This document shows positions 8,544 through 17,120 of a stretch of DNA of 33,222 nucleotides, piece by piece. This stretch comes from Pseudomonadales bacterium (GTDB taxonomy: Bacteria; Pseudomonadota; Gammaproteobacteria; Pseudomonadales; Azotimanducaceae): contig JAQWIX010000022.1 in assembly GCA_029248675.1 (NCBI GenBank), positions 1 to 33,222 on the forward strand, in the 5' to 3' direction. The number at the start of each line of letters is the position of its first letter. Positions within the stretch are counted from its first letter, which is position 1. The position numbers and the translations under genes are program-made. Below the pieces are notes generated by a model that saw only the letters and a program-made list of their open reading frames with translations, had not been told where the DNA came from and made no database searches.

Positions 8544-9842
8544 TTAGGGTCGGGCCGATAGCCATTCTTTTTGCTGGGCCATGATACGTTTGCTTGCCGC
8601 CAAAGTGGAGATCTCGGGCTGAGGTTTGCCGGTTTGTCCCAGTAGCTCAAGTTGGGCGTAGTACCAATATTGGACACCAAAGGTGCCCAATGCTCGTAAG
8701 GCTTTGAGCCGGTTGAGAAAACTCAGCCACGGCGGGAAGAAAGCCAGCGTGGCCTCATAGCGAGGCAGTTCATCCAGTCCATCGAAAAGCTGGTTAGGCG
8801 CGTCGGTCATCACGCACATTGGCCTGCCAATGCCGACCATGTCGGCGCCGTTAGCTAACGCTTCTTCCATAGTTGCGCGCCGACGAAATCCTCCCGTTAC
8901 CATCAACGGGATCGACACTTCTTTCTGCATCGCGAGAGCGAAGTCGACGAAGTAGGCCTCTCGCGCCACCGTGCTTGGTGCAACGTTTTGTTCCTCTACT
9001 TCCTCCATGCCCTCGACACCGAGTAGCTGGGGCTGTTCGTAGGTGCCACCGGAAATCTCTAGCATGTCGACGCTGGCATCTTCTAACCATTTGGCGACTT
9101 GTAGGCTGTCAGCAAAATCGAAGCCGCCTTTTTGAAAATCTGCGCTGTTGAGTTTCACGCAGATCGGGAAGGTTGGGCCCACAGCGCCGCGAATGGCTTC
9201 GACCACGTCTAACAGCACCCGAGCCCGGTTTTCTAGCGAACCGCCGTATTTATCTTGGCGCAGGTTTGTGCGTGGACTCAAAAATTGGGATAGCAGGTAG
9301 CCGTGGGCAGCGTGAACCTGAACGCCGGTAAAGCCAGCTTCTTGGCATGCCTTGCCGCAGACAGCGAATCGTTGAACGATGTCCTCTATTTCCTCTTGGG
9401 TCAGCGGAATGGGCTTGCCGAACTGGCCGCCGGGCAAGCCTAAGGTGACCGCGGAAGGTGCCTTGGGGTGCTTGTTTACGTTGGTTTGGGTTTGTCGACC
9501 CGCATGGCTAATCTGAGCCCAAAATTGGTTACCGTTCCGGGTGCCGACGCTTGCCCAGCTTGCCAGCGCCGATTGCATCTCGTTATTCGGCAGGCCAGCT
9601 ACAATGACGTTCCCGGGTCTTTCTAGGTGATCGGGGTCCACCTGTATATTGCCCGAAAGCAATATGCCGGCTCCGCCATCGCTCCACAGTCCGTATAGAC
9701 GGTTGAGTTCGTCGCTGGGCAAGCCCTCCGGTGTCGCCAAACCCTCGGTCATGGCTGCTTTGCAGATTCGATTGGGCACTGTGACGCCGCAGGGTAGGGT
9801 GAGACTGCTAGTAAGCAGCGTGCTGTCCATGGATTCAGGCAT
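8544..9842 (-). CDS. NADH:flavin oxidoreductase, Old Yellow Enzyme family
   Basis: 432 residues forming an FMN-binding TIM barrel. Visible marks are ISHAGRQTQ (110-118), the substrate-binding pair H178-AA-H181 in VQVHAAHGYLLSQFLSP, then RTNLRQDKYGGSLENRARV, and a C-terminal phosphate-binding stretch VTGGFRRRATMEEAL and GADMVGIGRPM. It lacks the C-terminal Fe-S and NAD domains of 2,4-dienoyl-CoA reductase, so it is the short OYE-like form that reduces activated C=C bonds. The natural substrate is unknown. The start is the first ATG at 9842; an in-frame ATG four codons later is possible. The serine hydrolase follows in the same direction. Confidence 0.93.
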   Translation of the reverse strand: MPESMDSTLLTSSLTLPCGVTVPNRICKAAMTEGLATPEGLPSDELNRLYGLWSDGGAGILLSGNIQVDPDHLERPGNVIVAGLPNNEMQSALASWASVGTRNGNQFWAQISHAGRQTQTNVNKHPKAPSAVTLGLPGGQFGKPIPLTQEEIEDIVQRFAVCGKACQEAGFTGVQVHAAHGYLLSQFLSPRTNLRQDKYGGSLENRARVLLDVVEAIRGAVGPTFPICVKLNSADFQKGGFDFADSLQVAKWLEDASVDMLEISGGTYEQPQLLGVEGMEEVEEQNVAPSTVAREAYFVDFALAMQKEVSIPLMVTGGFRRRATMEEALANGADMVGIGRPMCVMTDAPNQLFDGLDELPRYEATLAFFPPWLSFLNRLKALRALGTFGVQYWYYAQLELLGQTGKPQPEISTLAASKRIMAQQKEWLSARP

Positions 9843-9966
9843 AAAGTTAAGGCTTGCGTGTGTTCAGATGAGCGGAGTATCCGTCAATGGATGGCAAAGC
9901 GCACCATGTCTCGTTTGCGCTGGAAGCAAGGGGAGCGGGATGGGGGACAAGAGTAGGGTGACGAAG

Positions 9967-9987
9967 AAAAAAAAGGTAGAAAACCTC
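9967..9987 (-). terminator. Possible weak intrinsic terminator after the 52-codon ORF
   Basis: On the minus strand a short stem (AGGT/ACCT with a G-T pair at its base, 5-nt loop) runs into eight T residues. The stem is only 4-5 bp, so efficiency would be modest. It lies about 70 nt past the stop of the small minus-strand ORF and before the OYE gene start, which would separate the two transcripts. Confidence 0.3.
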
Positions 9988-10056
9988 AAGGGGGCGAGGG
10001 CGCTTAGCTCTCTACAAGTGACCCCAGAGGCACTGGGGCCACGTCGCCAATGAGCT

Positions 10057-10215
10057 CTAGTCTTGGCCCATGGACCAAGTTTTGCTGGCTTGGCGAGCAC
10101 GTTCGAATTCGGAAAGTTCCTCATCGATTTTGCGCAAAGGCAGGCTCTTCTTAATTTCGGGTACGTCCACCTGGAACTGCTCAGGAAGGATCTTTTCGTT
10201 TGCTGGCTGTTGCAT
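10057..10215 (-). CDS. Small acidic ORF, 52 codons, unknown function
   Basis: An ATG at 10215 with AGGA 6-7 nt upstream opens a frame of 52 codons. It begins MQQPANEKILPEQF and ends KTWSMGQD. The product is charged, has no hydrophobic segment, and its middle (IKKSLPLRKIDEELSEFERARQ, split here as IKKSLPLRKI and DEELSEFERARQ) looks helical. I do not recognise a family. Reasons to believe it: a good ribosome site, coding-like amino-acid use, a perfect 6-bp hairpin (CCCCAG/CTGGGG, 10022-10038) just past the stop, and two perfect inverted repeats upstream that could be operators. It could be a small adaptor or regulator, but nothing shows that. Confidence 0.55.
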   Translation of the reverse strand: MQQPANEKILPEQFQVDVPEIKKSLPLRKIDEELSEFERARQASKTWSMGQD

Positions 10216-10268
10216 GACTTTTCCTAACGGTAATCGGGGGTTGTTTCGACGGGGATTAGTAAACCGAA

Positions 10269-10323
10269 TTACCAGTCATTGGTAAAAGGAATAAATCAAA
10301 AGAAACATATTCCATATTGGAAT
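10269..10323. promoter_or_regulatory. Two perfect inverted repeats upstream of the 52-codon ORF
   Basis: TTACCA-GTCAT-TGGTAA spans 10269-10285 and ATTCCA-TAT-TGGAAT spans 10309-10323. Each has 6-bp perfect arms and a short spacer, the geometry of a dimeric repressor site. They lie about 54 and 94 nt upstream of the small ORF start, in an AT-rich stretch that probably holds its promoter. The regulator is unknown, and no TetR- or GntR-type gene is adjacent. Confidence 0.4.
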
Positions 10324-10487
10324 TTCAGGTGGTGGGCGGGTATCGCCCTTTAATCGGTACCCAAAACCAGTCACAACAGTGGCCCAGGGAATTGCTGCCA
10401 CGTGTTGGGCGCACTGGTGGTGGCGTCAGCTACCAACTCTCGTGCTAGTCTTGAGACCTCGGAAGAGAAGAAGACAAAGGAACAGAT

Positions 10488-10724
10488 ATGCCCGAAGGAA
10501 TTGGATACAGCGATGGGGCAGCTCGCGGGGCGGCCAGTCAACCAGCGCAGCGCTCAAGTGCGGCGGAGCGGAGTGAGGCTCGATCCCGGGAGGATCAAGA
10601 GGCTCGCCGACCAACCCAAGCACAAACACAGGGAGTGGAAGTTCGGCTAAGTGAGCGTGCCCGCAGCGGCGCCGAGGAACCCCAGCAGAGCGATACCTAC
10701 TCAGATCCTCGCAGCCGACGCTGA
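10488..10724 (+). CDS. Low-complexity small ORF (78 codons), doubtful
   Basis: The frame opens with MPEGIGYSDG after AAAGGAACAGAT, a good ribosome site. The product is rich in Ala, Arg, Ser, Glu and Gln with almost no hydrophobic residues, so it would be intrinsically disordered. I do not recognise a family. Competing open frames exist on both strands over the same bases, including a 114-codon minus frame without a better start. The call rests on the ribosome site alone. Confidence 0.35.
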   Translation: MPEGIGYSDGAARGAASQPAQRSSAAERSEARSREDQEARRPTQAQTQGVEVRLSERARSGAEEPQQSDTYSDPRSRR

Positions 10725-10846
10725 GACCAAGCCGCAGTGGGCGTTGATCTAAACCCTGCTCGCCAGGCAACCTGTGTCAGCTGAGCGTCCTTGGATTAGG
10801 GGTTTACTGCCGCCTCGTCTTTCCCGGCAAGGCCTACTCTTTACGC

Positions 10847-12886
10847 CTACTTAGGGACATACCAAATCGGTGACGACCAAGCTCGCTCTTGGATAGTGGC
10901 CTGCAAGTCCTCTCTTGGCGCCACTCCCGCACGTAAGGCGTCCCAAGTGGACCAGCGGCAGGTTGGGTTCTCCAAGGCGCGAACGTAGTAAAAAGCTCTG
11001 TGTTCGGGATCGAAGCTCGGATCCGTCCAGTGGGCTTGCAGCGCGCCAGCGCCTAGGCCTGGGCTAACAGAACAATCAGAAAGGTCTACCGTGGCACCGT
11101 TGTCCGGGCAACGATGGGTCTCGGGATTAACCTGACCGCCATCAGAACATGCCACATCATAAACCTGCTCGCGATGACTGCCGTCCACGGTCCAACCTTT
11201 AACGATCTGCAGACGTTGCAACCGGGCGGAATTCGGGTCTGCCGAAGCCCAAGCCAGTAGCTGAGGAGTATCGGCCTCACGGCTGTGAAGCTCTGCTCCC
11301 ATTGGGACCCCATCTTTGTAGGCTTGGCCCAAGCTATTCGAGTCATTTAAATTGCTGCTGTCAAAGTCGTAGCCTGCGAATAAACGTACCTGCATGCGCG
11401 GCCCGGAGGTGGCGAAGGTTTCTTTGCGGCGAAAGGCGCCGTAAATGGCTTCGCGCGTGTTTTCTTCGGCCCAAACGCCGGTTAATCCTGATGCGCCCCA
11501 AGTTTCATACGCACCGGAGGCGTATTGTTTTCCGCCCACATTCTTGATCTGCACTCTGCCAGCCGCCTCTATGAGTTCCGCGTCCCCGGCAGAGAGCGGT
11601 TCTGAGCCGCGAAGACCTCCATTGCTGTCCAGCAGCCCAACCTTGGAAAAATAGGTTTGCTCATCCAGAGATGAGGCTGCGTTGTGGGTATCTGATGCGG
11701 CAATGAAACCGAATTGGTAAGCATTCGGTACACCTTGATCCTCCAAGGTCAGGCCGTTGAGTAGCGCCTCTCTTGCATAGGAGCCCTTGGGTTCGCTGTA
11801 GAGGGTAGTGGCAACGCGATAGGGCATAATTTCGAAGTTTGCCCACTCATCTTCAGGTGATAGCAACGGATGAGTCTCAGAGGTCCCCTTCACCTGAGTA
11901 ATTTCTACCAGCGGTTCATTGCGAGCTCGCTGGTTGGCGTATTCCGCATCGATGGCAGCCCCAGACCAGTCCACCATTTCAAACATTGCGCCATTAGAAC
12001 CGTTGGAGTTGTGGGGTATGGAGAGCGCCTCGATGCCTTGGCTGCGTAGGCCGTCCATCCAGTCCCAAAGACCCTCAGGGTTCTGGCTGTGGAAGCGGGA
12101 GAATGGCATCACCGGAAGCTTGTCCGTATCACGGAAAATAACATTACGGTGAAGATTGCCGCGCTCGTCCGTGGAAGACGTGTACTCGTAGGCGGCAAAG
12201 GTGGTGAACCGTCCTGGTTCGTAGTGCAGGTTGGCAGCGGCTACGGAATCTTCCCAGGCGTTTTTTGCAATGTTATCGAGTATCGCGGGATCGGTTTCGC
12301 CACCAACGATGCGCTGGACTGTCTCGGGTAAGAATTGGGTAAACGCCGTTACCCGCTGGCTTAGGCTTTCCGTGTTCTGATTCTCTGGCGCGTTGATATT
12401 GTGCAGATCTTGAACATGTGGCTCCCGACTGAACGCCGTAGATGTGTCCGCGGCAGCTTTGACCGCACCTAAGAACATGGCGTGATCGGTTACGGCATAA
12501 AAGTCGAGAGGTCGATTGAGTTTGACATCAAAGCCCGCTGGGTGGGGAATGGCCTCTCCCTTAGCGTAGCGATATGCGTCGTAAGGGGTTGCCACTGTGC
12601 CAAAGGCATAAGCGTCGAAGGAGTAGTCTGTGTGCACGTGCAGATCACCAAAATAGGCGTTGCGCAGGGCGTTTCTGCGAGCGGGTTGGCTGCTCAGTGT
12701 TTCCGGTGCAATCTCGAGGGCGATGGCCCCAAAGCGTGGGGTCACCTCCGGCTCGCCGCCCTGATCTGCGCCGCAGGCGGACAGGCCACCAATGAGACCC
12801 GCGATGCAAACTAAGCCTTTAAAAGAAACTGCCGATGTCGGCTTGGGTTTTGTCCCGTGACTGCAATGTTGGTTGGCATTGATCAT
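10847..12886 (-). CDS. DUF3604 family lipoprotein (PHP-like metal-dependent hydrolase fold)
   Basis: 679 residues from the ATG at 12886, which follows GGGGAGGA by 4 nt. The frame is open 33 codons upstream but without a start signal. A lipobox LSAC puts the lipidated Cys at residue 38 after GLVCIAGLIGGLSAC, so it is membrane-anchored in the envelope. The DUF3604 core opens with YFGDLHVHTDYSFDAYAFG (H83, H85) and LDFYAVTDHAMFLG (D134, H135), the His/Asp pattern expected to bind metals in a PHP-like site. Further family stretches are YEYTSSTDERGNLHRNVIF, EALSIPHNSN and FGFIAASDTHNAA. The activity of this family is poorly known. It is divergent from the TrpB2-TonB receptor run, and the shared upstream region suggests joint control. 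Confidence 0.9.
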   Translation of the reverse strand: MINANQHCSHGTKPKPTSAVSFKGLVCIAGLIGGLSACGADQGGEPEVTPRFGAIALEIAPETLSSQPARRNALRNAYFGDLHVHTDYSFDAYAFGTVATPYDAYRYAKGEAIPHPAGFDVKLNRPLDFYAVTDHAMFLGAVKAAADTSTAFSREPHVQDLHNINAPENQNTESLSQRVTAFTQFLPETVQRIVGGETDPAILDNIAKNAWEDSVAAANLHYEPGRFTTFAAYEYTSSTDERGNLHRNVIFRDTDKLPVMPFSRFHSQNPEGLWDWMDGLRSQGIEALSIPHNSNGSNGAMFEMVDWSGAAIDAEYANQRARNEPLVEITQVKGTSETHPLLSPEDEWANFEIMPYRVATTLYSEPKGSYAREALLNGLTLEDQGVPNAYQFGFIAASDTHNAASSLDEQTYFSKVGLLDSNGGLRGSEPLSAGDAELIEAAGRVQIKNVGGKQYASGAYETWGASGLTGVWAEENTREAIYGAFRRKETFATSGPRMQVRLFAGYDFDSSNLNDSNSLGQAYKDGVPMGAELHSREADTPQLLAWASADPNSARLQRLQIVKGWTVDGSHREQVYDVACSDGGQVNPETHRCPDNGATVDLSDCSVSPGLGAGALQAHWTDPSFDPEHRAFYYVRALENPTCRWSTWDALRAGVAPREDLQATIQERAWSSPIWYVPK

Positions 12887-13209
12887 AAATCCTCCCCATT
12901 TGTGATCGGCGGCTCTGGCCCCGGTCTTGTTGGCGCCTTCTGCAACGACTAACTCAACAACAGCGCCTTGGTCCCAAATTCCCAAATTCTAGGTATCCAT
13001 CAGCCTAGACGGCTTTGCTAGATGTTGCGTTGTTGGAATCGACATAATCAATGAGATTGTCTGGGTTCACCAACTTTCATTTGCTCAATCGAAACCCTAT
13101 CATGGCCGGCCTTTATAAGTGGTCCCCGCCGCTCCCTGGTAAGCGTGTCGGCAGCAGCACTGCCGCGGAAGAGATTGCCACTCCAACAACACATAAGGAA
13201 AAAGGTGTC
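12887..13209. other. Divergent intergenic region between DUF3604 gene and TrpB2-like gene (323 bp)
   Basis: No separate gene is supported, although the TrpB2 frame is open back to 13051. It holds an inverted repeat TCTAGG...CCTAGA (12988-12993 and 13004-13009, 10-nt spacer) next to an 8-nt direct repeat TCCCAAAT (12972-12987). These are candidate operator elements for the divergent pair. No confident -35/-10 pair was found on either strand. Confidence 0.4.
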
Positions 13210-14574
13210 ATGCACGACAACTATAAAATCCTCCTAGACGAAAGTGAGATGCCAACTCAGTGGTACAACATCGTTGCCGACCTGCCGGAGCCCCCTCCGC
13301 CAGCCCTGCACCCTGGGACGCATCAGCCCGCCACCGCTGAGGATTTTGGTCCGTTATTTCCCAAGGCGTTGATTGAGCAGGAGATGTCTGCGGAACGTTA
13401 TATCGACATTCCCGGGGAAGTGCTGGATGTTTACCGGCTATGGCGCCCCAGCCCGTTATTTCGCGCACGACGTCTAGAACAGATGCTCGATACACCGGCC
13501 AAGATTTATTACAAATACGAAGGCGTTAGCCCCGCGGGATCTCACAAACCCAACACCGCAGTGCCACAGGTTTGGTACAACGCCCAGGAAGGTGTGCGCA
13601 AACTCACCACCGAAACGGGTGCCGGGCAATGGGGTAGCTCATTGGCTTTCGCCTGCGCTCAATTTGGCCTTGAATGCGAAGTTTGGCAGGTTGCAGCCTC
13701 ATACCTTGCCAAGCCCTATCGCCGTACCATGATGGAAGTGTGGGGCGGCAAGGTGCACCCCAGCCCTTCCACGGTCACCGAATTCGGCCGCAGCCTGCTG
13801 GCTCAAGACGCGAATCATCCGGGGTCCTTGGGGATCGCTATTTCTGAGGCGGTGAGTCAGGCAGTGGAAGATCCTCAGGTGCGCTATGCCCTGGGTAGCG
13901 TGCTGAATCATGTACTGCTACATCAAACCATTATTGGTGAAGAAGCCTTACTTCAGCTGGCGAAAGTAGACGCAGTCCCCGACGTTCTTGTGGGTTGCAC
14001 CGGTGGTGGGTCAAACTTTGGTGGGCTAGCGTTCCCGTTCTTGCGCGAAAAGTTAGCTGGCCGAATGAATCCGACCATTCGCTGCGTTGAGCCGGCGGCT
14101 TGTCCAACCTTGACCAAGGGCGAGTATCGCTATGATTTCGGCGATACCGCGGGTCTGACGCCGCTGATGAAAATGCACACCCTAGGGCATGGGTTTATTC
14201 CCGAGCCTATTCATGCCGGTGGTCTGCGCTATCACGGTATGGCCCCCCTTGTATCTCATGTATACGAACTGGGCTTGGTTGAAGCCATATCCATACCGCA
14301 AAAAGAGTGTTTTGCCGGAGCCCTAGACTTCGCGCGGATGGAAGGCATTGTGCCGGCACCGGAGCCAACCCACGCTATTGCAGCGGCGGTAAGAGAAGCC
14401 CTGGCCTGTAAAGAGTCTGGCGAGGAAAAAGTGATTTTGACGGCACTGTGTGGCCATGGCCATCTGGATTTGGCCTCCTACGACAAATATCTCAACGGCG
14501 AGATGGTTGATGCTGACTTGTCTGATGACGTCATTGCCCAAGCCATGAAGTCAGTGCCCGTGATCAACGCCTAA
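13210..14574 (+). CDS. TrpB2-type tryptophan synthase beta-like PLP enzyme
   Basis: 454 residues from the ATG at 13210, which follows AAGGAAAAAGG. An upstream in-frame ATG at 13051 would add a non-conserved extension. TrpB2 proteins typically open as here, with [23 protein letters not shown]. The PLP lysine is K113 in GSHKPNTA, the phosphate-binding loop is GGGSN (265-269), and [13 protein letters not shown] (135-147) is the family's active-site loop. TrpB2 is distinct from the TrpA-bound TrpB1 and condenses indole with serine or phosphoserine. No trpA or other trp gene is nearby. A TonB-dependent receptor follows after 88 nt in the same direction, so it may serve a catabolic or salvage role rather than tryptophan biosynthesis. 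Confidence 0.93.
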   Translation: MHDNYKILLDESEMPTQWYNIVADLPEPPPPALHPGTHQPATAEDFGPLFPKALIEQEMSAERYIDIPGEVLDVYRLWRPSPLFRARRLEQMLDTPAKIYYKYEGVSPAGSHKPNTAVPQVWYNAQEGVRKLTTETGAGQWGSSLAFACAQFGLECEVWQVAASYLAKPYRRTMMEVWGGKVHPSPSTVTEFGRSLLAQDANHPGSLGIAISEAVSQAVEDPQVRYALGSVLNHVLLHQTIIGEEALLQLAKVDAVPDVLVGCTGGGSNFGGLAFPFLREKLAGRMNPTIRCVEPAACPTLTKGEYRYDFGDTAGLTPLMKMHTLGHGFIPEPIHAGGLRYHGMAPLVSHVYELGLVEAISIPQKECFAGALDFARMEGIVPAPEPTHAIAAAVREALACKESGEEKVILTALCGHGHLDLASYDKYLNGEMVDADLSDDVIAQAMKSVPVINA

Positions 14575-14581
14575 TAAGGCA

Positions 14582-14633
14582 TTGATCATCGATCAAAGAT
14601 CGAAACAAAAGATCGAAACCAAAGAACGAAACA
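14582..14633 (+). repeat. Inverted repeat plus three tandem 13-bp repeats ahead of the TonB-dependent receptor
   Basis: TTGATC-ATC-GATCAA (14582-14596) is a perfect inverted repeat. It is followed at 14595, 14608 and 14621 by three head-to-tail 13-mers of consensus AAAGATCGAAACA, with one or two changes in units 2 and 3. A partial fourth (AAAACAG) comes after. The array ends about 20 nt before the GAGGAGAG ribosome site of the receptor, so it would lie in the mRNA between two probable operon members. It may be a binding site for a protein or small RNA, or simple slippage. Confidence 0.7.
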
Positions 14634-14662
14634 AAAACAGCTTTAAGACGAGGAGAGACGTT

Positions 14663-17068
14663 ATGTTAAAGCGATGGTACACCTTGGCCTTTGCCACAGG
14701 TGCAATGACGGTGAGTCTTGCCGCTTCGGTAAGTGCAGACGAGATCGATCAGCGCACAGGCGCCGACGCGATTATGGAAGAAGTTGTGGTCACAGCCCGG
14801 CGACGGGAGGAGGGACTGCAGAGCGCCCCTATAGCCATATCAGCCTATACCGGTGATTCCCTAGATTACCGCGGGGTTACCAAACTGGACCAGATTGCTA
14901 AATTTGCTCCCAGCCTTACCCTAGAAAACAATCCAAGCTTTGGCGGTGCTTCAAATTCCGCTGCCATTTACCTGCGCGGGATTGGTCAAAAAGAATTTTT
15001 GCCGACCACGGAACCCGGAGTGGGCCTATATGTGGACGGCGTCTATGTGGCGCGTTCCGTTGGCGCGATCCTAGATATTGTCGATGTGGAGCGCGTAGAA
15101 GTACTGCGGGGTCCTCAAGGCACATTGTTCGGACGCAACACGATTGGTGGTGCGTTATCTGTGATTACCCGTCAGCCAGAGATCGGTGGTGAAGTCACTG
15201 GCAACGTGGCTGCAAGCGTGGGGTCGGATAGCCTATTACACCTTGCCGGTAGTGTTGAAGGTACCTTGAGCGATACCGCTGCCGCTCGCCTGAGCGTTGC
15301 ATCTTTTAGTCAGGACGGTTATGTCCATCGAGCCGATGGTATAGATCTTGGGGACGATGACACGCTAACGGCGCGGCTTGCCGTTAACTGGCAGCCAAGC
15401 GATGTGCTTTCCGGTCAGATCAGCGTGGATATGACCCGGGATCGAGAAAATGGCCCGGCGATGCAGCTTCTGGGTATCGACTTTACAGACCTCAGTCAGC
15501 TCGACGGTGTGGTGCTTGCCCCGCCCCCGCCCATGGCCTTTATTCACAACGTGACCACTGCGGCCCTTGGGCCAGGTCAGCCTTGTGCCGCGACGAATGC
15601 GGCAGGACAGGGCGTCACCTCAAACCCTGCAGCCGCCAATTGTTATGACTCACGCTTTATCGGTGCCGATGGAACCAACGAAGGCACGGCGCCTGCGCTG
15701 TCAGAGACGGACCTGTGGGGTGTGTCTGCGACCTTTACCTACGAGTTGTCGGATAGCCTGACACTGAAATCCATTACAGCTCATCGCAGCTTGGACTCCG
15801 AGTTTGCCCGAGACGGCGATCACTCGCCCCACAGAGTTTCTCAGTTCCACGATGATTTAGACCAAGATCAGTTTTCGCAAGAACTGCAGTTGCTGGGTTC
15901 GGCGGACCGATTGGACTGGATCGCGGGTCTTTATTATTTCAATGAAGACGGTGTCAACGTAAACACGCTGGACTTTACCGTGTCGAATTTCCGCTCCGGT
16001 GGAGCCTTCGATAACGAAGCCTGGGCGGTATTTGCTCAGGCAACCTACGATCTCAGCGATGTGCTGCATTTGACCGTTGGTGGACGTTACACCGACGAGC
16101 AGAAAGCCTTTACGCCAGATCAGATCATTTATCAGAACTACTACGCGGGTTTCAGTAACTTGGTGCCAGCGGACAACCCATTATTTGCATTGGATGCGCC
16201 GTTCCTGCAAGCGGGTGAACGGATTCTGCCCTTGCTGGAAAAAGAGATCGAAATCTCAGAGTTCACGCCCATGGTGAATCTGTCCTATGACCTCAACGAC
16301 GATCTTATGGTGTACCTGAGTTACTCCGAGGGCTTCAAGTCCGGGGGCTTTACCCAGCGTGTTTTTCCCCCGGTTGTTGCAGGGTTTACCGCCCCAGCAG
16401 GGACTGCGGATATCGATCTGATCCCAACCTATCAGCCGGAATTTGTGGAAGTGGTGGAGTTGGGCTTCAAGGGCACGTTTATGGACGGGCGTCTGCGGGT
16501 CAATGGGGCGCTGTTCACCACGGACTACCAAGACCTTCAGGTGCAGGTGTTCAACAGCGTGGCGCCGGTAACCCAGAATGTGGGTAAGGCCTCCATTGAC
16601 GGTTTTGAAATCGAAGTACTGGCTTCCCCTGGCGAAGGCTGGTTGGTAGAGTCCAGCCTGTCGTTGCTGGACGCGGGCTATGACCAAATAGACACCGCGA
16701 ATACGCTGATTGCGAAAAGTAACGATTTTGAGCGCGTGCCTGACACCGCCGCCAGTTTGGGTCTGTCTAAGGAACTGCAGCTAGGGGCGAATGGCACTTT
16801 GATTCTTCGCGGTGACTGGAGCTATCGTTCCGAGACCTTCAACGACGCGTACAATACGCCACTGCTCAAGACCGACTCTACGGATCTTCTGGATGCCAGT
16901 GCTCGTTGGCTGAGTGCAGATGAGACTTGGACAGTGACCCTCAGTGGTATCAACTTGAGCGACGAGGAGTATTTGGTTAGCGGTGTTTACGGCACGGCGT
17001 TCCAATCCTTTGAAGGCTTGTTTGATCGCGGTCGCGAAGTGCGTCTGGAAATCCGCAGGGACTTTTAG
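14663..17068 (+). CDS. TonB-dependent outer-membrane receptor
   Basis: 801 residues from the ATG at 14663, with GAGGAGAG 5-6 nt upstream and a signal peptide ending near ASVSA (25). A TonB-box-like segment EEVVVTARR spans 39-47. The plug domain shows SAPIAISAYTG, GVGLYVDGVYVAR, and VEVLRGPQGTLFGRNTIGGALSV. The barrel follows with many aromatic-alternating strands and ends REVRLEIRRDF with the C-terminal Phe expected for outer-membrane assembly. The sequence style is that of the large receptor group seen in sphingomonads and marine gammaproteobacteria, whose ligands are seldom siderophores only. The ligand is unknown; neighbours (TrpB2-like, CMD-like, DUF3604) suggest a carbon source. A strong hairpin follows the stop. 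Confidence 0.95.
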   Translation: MLKRWYTLAFATGAMTVSLAASVSADEIDQRTGADAIMEEVVVTARRREEGLQSAPIAISAYTGDSLDYRGVTKLDQIAKFAPSLTLENNPSFGGASNSAAIYLRGIGQKEFLPTTEPGVGLYVDGVYVARSVGAILDIVDVERVEVLRGPQGTLFGRNTIGGALSVITRQPEIGGEVTGNVAASVGSDSLLHLAGSVEGTLSDTAAARLSVASFSQDGYVHRADGIDLGDDDTLTARLAVNWQPSDVLSGQISVDMTRDRENGPAMQLLGIDFTDLSQLDGVVLAPPPPMAFIHNVTTAALGPGQPCAATNAAGQGVTSNPAAANCYDSRFIGADGTNEGTAPALSETDLWGVSATFTYELSDSLTLKSITAHRSLDSEFARDGDHSPHRVSQFHDDLDQDQFSQELQLLGSADRLDWIAGLYYFNEDGVNVNTLDFTVSNFRSGGAFDNEAWAVFAQATYDLSDVLHLTVGGRYTDEQKAFTPDQIIYQNYYAGFSNLVPADNPLFALDAPFLQAGERILPLLEKEIEISEFTPMVNLSYDLNDDLMVYLSYSEGFKSGGFTQRVFPPVVAGFTAPAGTADIDLIPTYQPEFVEVVELGFKGTFMDGRLRVNGALFTTDYQDLQVQVFNSVAPVTQNVGKASIDGFEIEVLASPGEGWLVESSLSLLDAGYDQIDTANTLIAKSNDFERVPDTAASLGLSKELQLGANGTLILRGDWSYRSETFNDAYNTPLLKTDSTDLLDASARWLSADETWTVTLSGINLSDEEYLVSGVYGTAFQSFEGLFDRGREVRLEIRRDF

Positions 17069-17081
17069 GCTCAACCCATGA

Positions 17082-17103
17082 GCACCTTGCCTTGGCAAGG
17101 TGC
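17082..17103 (+). terminator. Perfect hairpin between receptor and CMD-like gene
   Basis: Arms GCACCTTGCC (17082-17091) and GGCAAGGTGC (17094-17103) are fully complementary with only TT between. No T-run follows, so it is more likely an mRNA-stabilising or processing element, or a weak attenuator, than a full terminator. It ends a few bases before the ribosome site of the next gene. Confidence 0.5.
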
Positions 17104-17120
17104 CTGCCGGAGAGTAACTG

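Larger units (their letters stand above)
10216..10846. other. Sparsely coding 631-bp region with two inverted repeats and one doubtful small ORF
   Basis: Between the 52-codon ORF and the DUF3604 gene no long conserved gene is seen. The left end holds two perfect inverted repeats (listed separately). From 10426 to 10770 several overlapping frames are open on both strands, which is typical of GC-rich filler. The 10488 frame has the best ribosome site. Minus-strand sequence just after the DUF3604 stop has an AGTAGGC direct repeat but no convincing terminator. Confidence 0.4.

Noticed and set aside
8450-8680. Longer start for the serine hydrolase
   Set aside because: It overlaps the OYE gene, and the signal peptide begins at 8449.
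10426-10770. 114-codon minus-strand frame
   Set aside because: No ribosome site or recognised domain; several frames are open here on both strands by composition.
13051-13209. Longer start for the TrpB2-like protein
   Set aside because: No ribosome site, and the family's conserved start is at 13210.
14595-14640. CRISPR-like array
   Set aside because: Units are 13 bp with no spacers and no cas genes nearby; it is a tandem repeat.
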